A DNA stretch of 43,419 nucleotides from an uncultured Spirochaetia bacterium (GTDB lineage: Bacteria; Spirochaetota; Brachyspiria; Brachyspirales; Brachyspiraceae), in NCBI GenBank assembly GCA_947040945.1, contig CAMRCO010000006.1:1-43419 (forward strand), written 5' to 3'. Position numbers and translations under genes: made by a program. The notes below the pieces were generated by a model, which did not search any database, was not told where the DNA came from, and saw only the letters and a program-made list of their open reading frames with translations. This document shows, piece after piece, positions 39,295 through 43,419 of this stretch. How positions within the stretch are numbered: the stretch's first letter is position 1; every line of letters starts with the position of its first letter.

Positions 39295-39323
39295 CTAGAC
39301 AAAAAAAAATAGAGAGCATAAAA
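39295..39323. repeat. 29-bp direct repeat, copy A
   Basis: ctagacaaaaaaaaatagagagcataaaa, identical to 41360-41388. Confidence 0.85.
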
Positions 39324-39338
39324 AAGCCCTCTATTTTT
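39295..39338 (-). terminator. Terminator hairpin downstream of the DUF6056-like gene (repeat copy A)
   Basis: Minus strand AAAAATAGAGGGC-TTTTTTAT-GCTCTCTATTTTTTTTTGTCTAG. Confidence 0.75.
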
Positions 39339-39356
39339 AGTTTTTAATAATTATAG

Positions 39357-41213
39357 CTACTCAGGATATGAGTATATTAATTTTTTATTATTCAAGTCGT
39401 CAGATTTTTCATATTCCAAATCTTCATCTTCTATTACTCTAATCTTAATGTAATCTCTAGTATAACCATACTGAAGCATATAACTAGAAACAGGTGGAGT
39501 GAATCGTAACTTGTTTTTAGTTAGATAGCTTCTAGTAAGGAGTATTTCATCTTTATCTTTTTCATCCGCATCCACAAATAATTCCACCAATTTTCTATCT
39601 GTTTTTGCAGAATAATTATATGAAATATTAGATTGATAAAAAATAAAAATCTCAAACAACATTAATATAATGACAACAGGAATTCCAATTTGAGACAGAC
39701 TCGTTCTTCTTCTAAGTCCATCTAAAACACATAATATTAAAGATGACACTATAAAAAGAAGTGATAATGCATAGCTTACTCCTATTACTGAAAACCCAAA
39801 CGCCCCTAATAAACCAACAGCAATTAAAGTAATTTTGATATAATTAATCTTTGATATTTTTTTATGTTTAATAGCCTTAATAACTAAGTAAAGCATATAA
39901 ATAATCCCCATAATAACTACAGTAGCAATTATATTTCCATCTTTACCTAGTGGATTTAATATAGGATTTTTTATAGTCACTGTTTCCATACGTTCTAACT
40001 GTGCTACCCCTCTTCCTCCAACAAATGTAAGTATAAAAGATATAACTGTCAATAAAATAATAGCCAAATTATAATAAACTATAGTTAATGGTAATTTATC
40101 TTTACTTTCATCACATTTAATAACTCTTTTATCCACAAAGATATAGTAGCATAGCATAAAAAACGACAACCCAGCTATAGGTAAAGAAGATACTTCCAAC
40201 GTAAATGTTCCTGCATATAAAACGAATGTATATATCACTGCCATTAATAATTTATTTGGATTCTTATTAAAAAAATCCAATTCTTTATCATATATCCAAA
40301 AATACGCAAACGGAAGCCAAGCAGCTAATGACAAAGCAGCGCTCCCAACATATGCTGATGTATTTAACATATAATCAGCACTTAGTCCACTAGTATAATA
40401 ATGTTTAAAGAATTGTATAGAAAATATAGTTACAATTATAAATATGGTCTTAAATTGTTTTTTGTTATTAAATAAATAAACTAGAGTAGATAAAGCAAAA
40501 AATTGACCTAGCATAAATATTACTCGAAATATCCCATGCATTATTTTAACTGACATAAGAGGCTCAAGTCCAAAACCAATACCAACTTGTGCAAATATTG
40601 CCATAGGCAACATCATTAATAAATCTGCAATATGGCGACCTCTTTGCCATCTGTAATCAGAAAAATCAAATATATGATATACATCAAAAAAAGTAGCAAA
40701 ATACCAGTCATCCCCTTGAACAGGTGTTATAAAACCAACAGAAAATATAAAAAGTGATAACAATGCGATAAAAGCTATAAAACATTTAGTGTATATTTTT
40801 TCTATATGTGGGTCTAGGTTTATATATTTACATTCGATATTTAAGGTATTCTTATAAATATTAAAATCGTACTTAATTATTTTATATAAAAATACAATAA
40901 CAATAAGTATTAGAAAAACATAAGTCCAAATCATAGTTCTAACTTTAGTAATGTATACTATATCAATCTTATCATCTTTAGACATTTCTTTGTCACTTAT
41001 AAATCTACCAAAAGGTGCCCCACCGCCATCCCAGTTAACATTTTCAGTATCTTTTGCATATACCCCAAATATATCGCTATTCTTAAATATTTTTTCATCA
41101 TAATATTTTAGACGAATATGATAAACATATTTATTATCAATATTTTCTAAAAAACTAAATTCACTTATATATCCAACGCGTTCTTTATTTACTAAAATAG
41201 AAAATACAACCAT
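39357..41213 (-). CDS. DUF6056-like multi-pass membrane protein (possible GT-C-type enzyme); N-terminus probably extends to about 41273
   Basis: Many TM helices; PVQGDDWYFATFFDV...YRWQRGRHIADLLMMLPM. Upstream in-frame codons encode a further TM-like segment. Confidence 0.7.
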   Translation of the reverse strand: MVVFSILVNKERVGYISEFSFLENIDNKYVYHIRLKYYDEKIFKNSDIFGVYAKDTENVNWDGGGAPFGRFISDKEMSKDDKIDIVYITKVRTMIWTYVFLILIVIVFLYKIIKYDFNIYKNTLNIECKYINLDPHIEKIYTKCFIAFIALLSLFIFSVGFITPVQGDDWYFATFFDVYHIFDFSDYRWQRGRHIADLLMMLPMAIFAQVGIGFGLEPLMSVKIMHGIFRVIFMLGQFFALSTLVYLFNNKKQFKTIFIIVTIFSIQFFKHYYTSGLSADYMLNTSAYVGSAALSLAAWLPFAYFWIYDKELDFFNKNPNKLLMAVIYTFVLYAGTFTLEVSSLPIAGLSFFMLCYYIFVDKRVIKCDESKDKLPLTIVYYNLAIILLTVISFILTFVGGRGVAQLERMETVTIKNPILNPLGKDGNIIATVVIMGIIYMLYLVIKAIKHKKISKINYIKITLIAVGLLGAFGFSVIGVSYALSLLFIVSSLILCVLDGLRRRTSLSQIGIPVVIILMLFEIFIFYQSNISYNYSAKTDRKLVELFVDADEKDKDEILLTRSYLTKNKLRFTPPVSSYMLQYGYTRDYIKIRVIEDEDLEYEKSDDLNNKKLIYSYPE

Positions 41214-41359
41214 TGTAGTTATAAGTAATGATGCAAATATTATATATAAAATTAGGGGTATACATTTTTTAATTATTACTGCCTCACTTCATAAATTTAT
41301 CTTAAAATACTACACTTATTATTAAATTTAATCAAGAAAGATTTATTAGATTCAATAGA

Positions 41360-41388
41360 CTAGACAAAAAAAAATAGAGAGCATAAAA
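41360..41388. repeat. 29-bp direct repeat, copy B
   Basis: Identical to 39295-39323. Confidence 0.85.
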
Positions 41389-41401
41389 GCTCCCTATTTT
41401 T
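41360..41401 (-). terminator. Terminator hairpin downstream of flgK (repeat copy B)
   Basis: Minus strand AAAAATAGGGAGC-TTTTAT-GCTCTCTATTTTTTTTTGTCTAG. Confidence 0.75.
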
Positions 41402-41432
41402 AATATTTAATCATTCTTAAAAGTCAAATAAT

Positions 41433-43343
41433 TTATACACCCATTCTATTAATTATAGTATCAAGGAGTTGATCCATCATGCTAACAATACGAGCTGATG
41501 CATTATATCCATGTTGATACATTACCATTTGAGCCATCTCTTCATCTAGATTTACACCAGAAATTGATTGACGAAGGCTTTCCAAATAGTCTACAACAAT
41601 ATCTTGTTTTTTAGACTCTGTGTTTGCAGTTTCAGCTCTAGTCGCAACACGTGCTATACTTCCAGTGTAGAAGTCATTAAAAGTTGACTTTGAGTTAACC
41701 ATCATCTCTTTAAATCTTAAATTAGCAACTGATATAGCATTCGAACCATCCCCTATTCCATTCCACTTTGTTAAAGACCCTTCTCCAACTGTGTCAATCC
41801 CACCCGATGCTGCCACATAATTTGTGTCTGACTTTATAATGTCAGCTACTTTTATAGCCTCAGCAGGATGTCTATAAGGGCTCACAGAATAACTTCTACC
41901 GTCACCTTCAAGCTGGTCAACTTGATTAGTTTGATTCCATGAATAAGCTCCATCAGCACCGCTAGTGTTAAGCATTCCTGTTATTCCTGTAAGAAACTCA
42001 CCAGAATCTTCAACATGCTTGATGTAATAGTTAGGAGCAAGAAAGTCATCAAAACCTCGTGCCTTAAACACAAGTCTACTTCTGTGGTCAACATAAGCTG
42101 ACACATTGCCTTCACTACTATTAATTTTATCAATTAAATCTTGCACTTTCATTCCGTCTGTATAATCAATTGTAATGTTCTCGCCTTCACGAGTAATACT
42201 ACCGAATGTAAGTGTTCCATTAGTACCTATTACTTCATTAACATCAATTTGATTAGTACCCGATACCTTAAATAACATAGTCGTATCAACATTTCCATCT
42301 TGATCCAAATCATAATTACCATTAGCATTGTTTGTAAGTGGAGTCATAGAAAAGAAATCGATATTAGTTTCTTGATTAATACCAAAGCCATCTCTATGTA
42401 TTTCGTTTACAGCATCAGATAAATTAATGGCAAAAGCGTCAAGATCATTTATAGCCTCTACTAAGTCTCCATCACGAAGCTCAAGTAATGCTTTAATCTC
42501 TCCACCCTTAAATATTGTTTTAACGTCATCAATTCCCCAATAAACATCAGTCATTCCCTGATTATCAGTGTTTCTAACAGCCTCTAAAGGACTAACCAAA
42601 CCACCTTGTATTAAATGTCTACTTCCAATATATATTATAGTTTCATCAGGATCAGCTGACTTCACTGTAATGTCGGCAAGTGTTGAAAGCTCATCAATAA
42701 GCAAATCACGTCTATCTAAATAATCATTTGGGCTTTGACCTAATGACTCTTGTTTAACTATTTCCACGTTAAGAGTTTTTATTGTTTCTGATATTTCATT
42801 AACACGTTTAATTTTTGCATTAATAACATTATCTAAATTATTTCTAAGTCCATTCATTTGACCATACATTTGGTTTAGAGTAGAGTTTATTCTTTCTGCC
42901 CTCTCAACCACAACATATCGTGATGCTCTTTCTGTTGGATTATCAGCCAATTCTTGCCATCCATTCCAAAAAGCATCTAAATCCCCACGTAGGTTCAAAT
43001 TGCTAGGTTCATTATATATTGATTCAACTTGATTTAAATATTCAAATCGTGTGTTCCAATATGAACCTGTACCAAGTTCAACCCCAATACGAGAATCTAT
43101 AAAACTGTCCCGCACTCTCTCGATTCGAGTAATTTCACCACCCTGCCCAATTTGACCCGGTCTTTCAGCACGGTTCAGTGAAGCATCTGAAAGTGGCTTG
43201 TCGAATGAACTCATAACCACACGTTGCTTAGAGTAGCCTTTTGTTGCAACATTATTTATATTATTACCTGTAACTTCCAAAGCAGTTTTAAATTGCTGTA
43301 ATGAGCGTTTACCCATTTCAATTCCAAAGAATGAGCTTGTCAT
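41433..43343 (-). CDS. flgK: Flagellar hook-associated protein FlgK
   Basis: MTSSFFGIEMGKRSLQQFKTALEVTGNNINNVATKGYSKQRVVM; C-terminal NLDEEMAQMVMYQHGYNASARIVSMMDQLLDTIINRMGV. SD AAGGGG before ATG 43343. Confidence 0.95.
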   Translation of the reverse strand: MTSSFFGIEMGKRSLQQFKTALEVTGNNINNVATKGYSKQRVVMSSFDKPLSDASLNRAERPGQIGQGGEITRIERVRDSFIDSRIGVELGTGSYWNTRFEYLNQVESIYNEPSNLNLRGDLDAFWNGWQELADNPTERASRYVVVERAERINSTLNQMYGQMNGLRNNLDNVINAKIKRVNEISETIKTLNVEIVKQESLGQSPNDYLDRRDLLIDELSTLADITVKSADPDETIIYIGSRHLIQGGLVSPLEAVRNTDNQGMTDVYWGIDDVKTIFKGGEIKALLELRDGDLVEAINDLDAFAINLSDAVNEIHRDGFGINQETNIDFFSMTPLTNNANGNYDLDQDGNVDTTMLFKVSGTNQIDVNEVIGTNGTLTFGSITREGENITIDYTDGMKVQDLIDKINSSEGNVSAYVDHRSRLVFKARGFDDFLAPNYYIKHVEDSGEFLTGITGMLNTSGADGAYSWNQTNQVDQLEGDGRSYSVSPYRHPAEAIKVADIIKSDTNYVAASGGIDTVGEGSLTKWNGIGDGSNAISVANLRFKEMMVNSKSTFNDFYTGSIARVATRAETANTESKKQDIVVDYLESLRQSISGVNLDEEMAQMVMYQHGYNASARIVSMMDQLLDTIINRMGV

Positions 43344-43419
43344 ATTTTTATGCCCCTTAAACTTTATCTTATCTTGCAAGTATCGTGTTTTTTGGACATA
43401 GCATTATTATATTTTTTTA

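Noticed and set aside
1-43419. CRISPR arrays, tRNA/rRNA genes, IS elements or prophage
   Set aside because: No regularly spaced repeats, tRNA-like cloverleafs, transposase motifs or phage structural genes recognised by eye. A tRNAscan/ISfinder run would be needed to exclude them fully.
8501-43419. Sigma-54 promoters (TGGCAC-N5-TTGCW) controlled by the local rpoN
   Set aside because: Found TGGCAC-like strings (e.g. in the Zn-ADH coding region) but none with the correctly spaced TTGC element upstream of a gene.

Overview
AT-rich bacterial chromosomal window of about 43.4 kb, densely coding. The taxon is only an inference: a spirochaete-like bacterium, based on FlgK, CarD, HprK/PtsN/RpoN, lipoprotein-anchored TRAP binding proteins and low GC. 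The left part (1-16 kb) is mostly housekeeping: a GT10 fucosyltransferase-like gene cut by the window edge, a HEAT-repeat exported protein, a CheY-like receiver, PIN/TRAM and CarD proteins, a NeuB-like synthase, a mnmA-hprK-ptsN-hpf-rpoN-surA-like-M20 peptidase block, a YprB-like exonuclease, cysS, pyrF and pyrE. The centre (16.0-33.3 kb) is one co-directional 17-gene sugar-acid cluster headed by a GntR/FCD regulator with a readable promoter and operator. It encodes most of the hexuronate pathway (UxaC, UxaB-like, UxuB, UxuA, KdgK, Eda), two complete TRAP transporters, and a nested module of orphan dehydrogenases (RspB/LgoD-like, AllD/YiaK-like, LtnD-like) plus a YhcH/YiaL protein. UxaA (altronate dehydratase) is not in the window. 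The right part carries an adenosine-deaminase-like gene with an NCS2 purine permease, a small lipoprotein with a cystatin-like QxVxG motif, an OYE/2-enoate-reductase-type flavoenzyme, a structured non-coding region with a 34-aa basic ORF and its own terminator, a DUF6056-like GDDW membrane protein and flgK. The best leads are the nested sugar-acid module, the GntR operator, the cystatin-like lipoprotein, the small ORF/RNA locus, an HPF with an apparent extra domain, a frameshifted TM2 remnant, and a near-duplicate terminator bracketing the DUF6056-like gene. No CRISPR array, complete transposon, rRNA or tRNA was recognised by eye. All homology calls are from memory of family motifs; no search was run.
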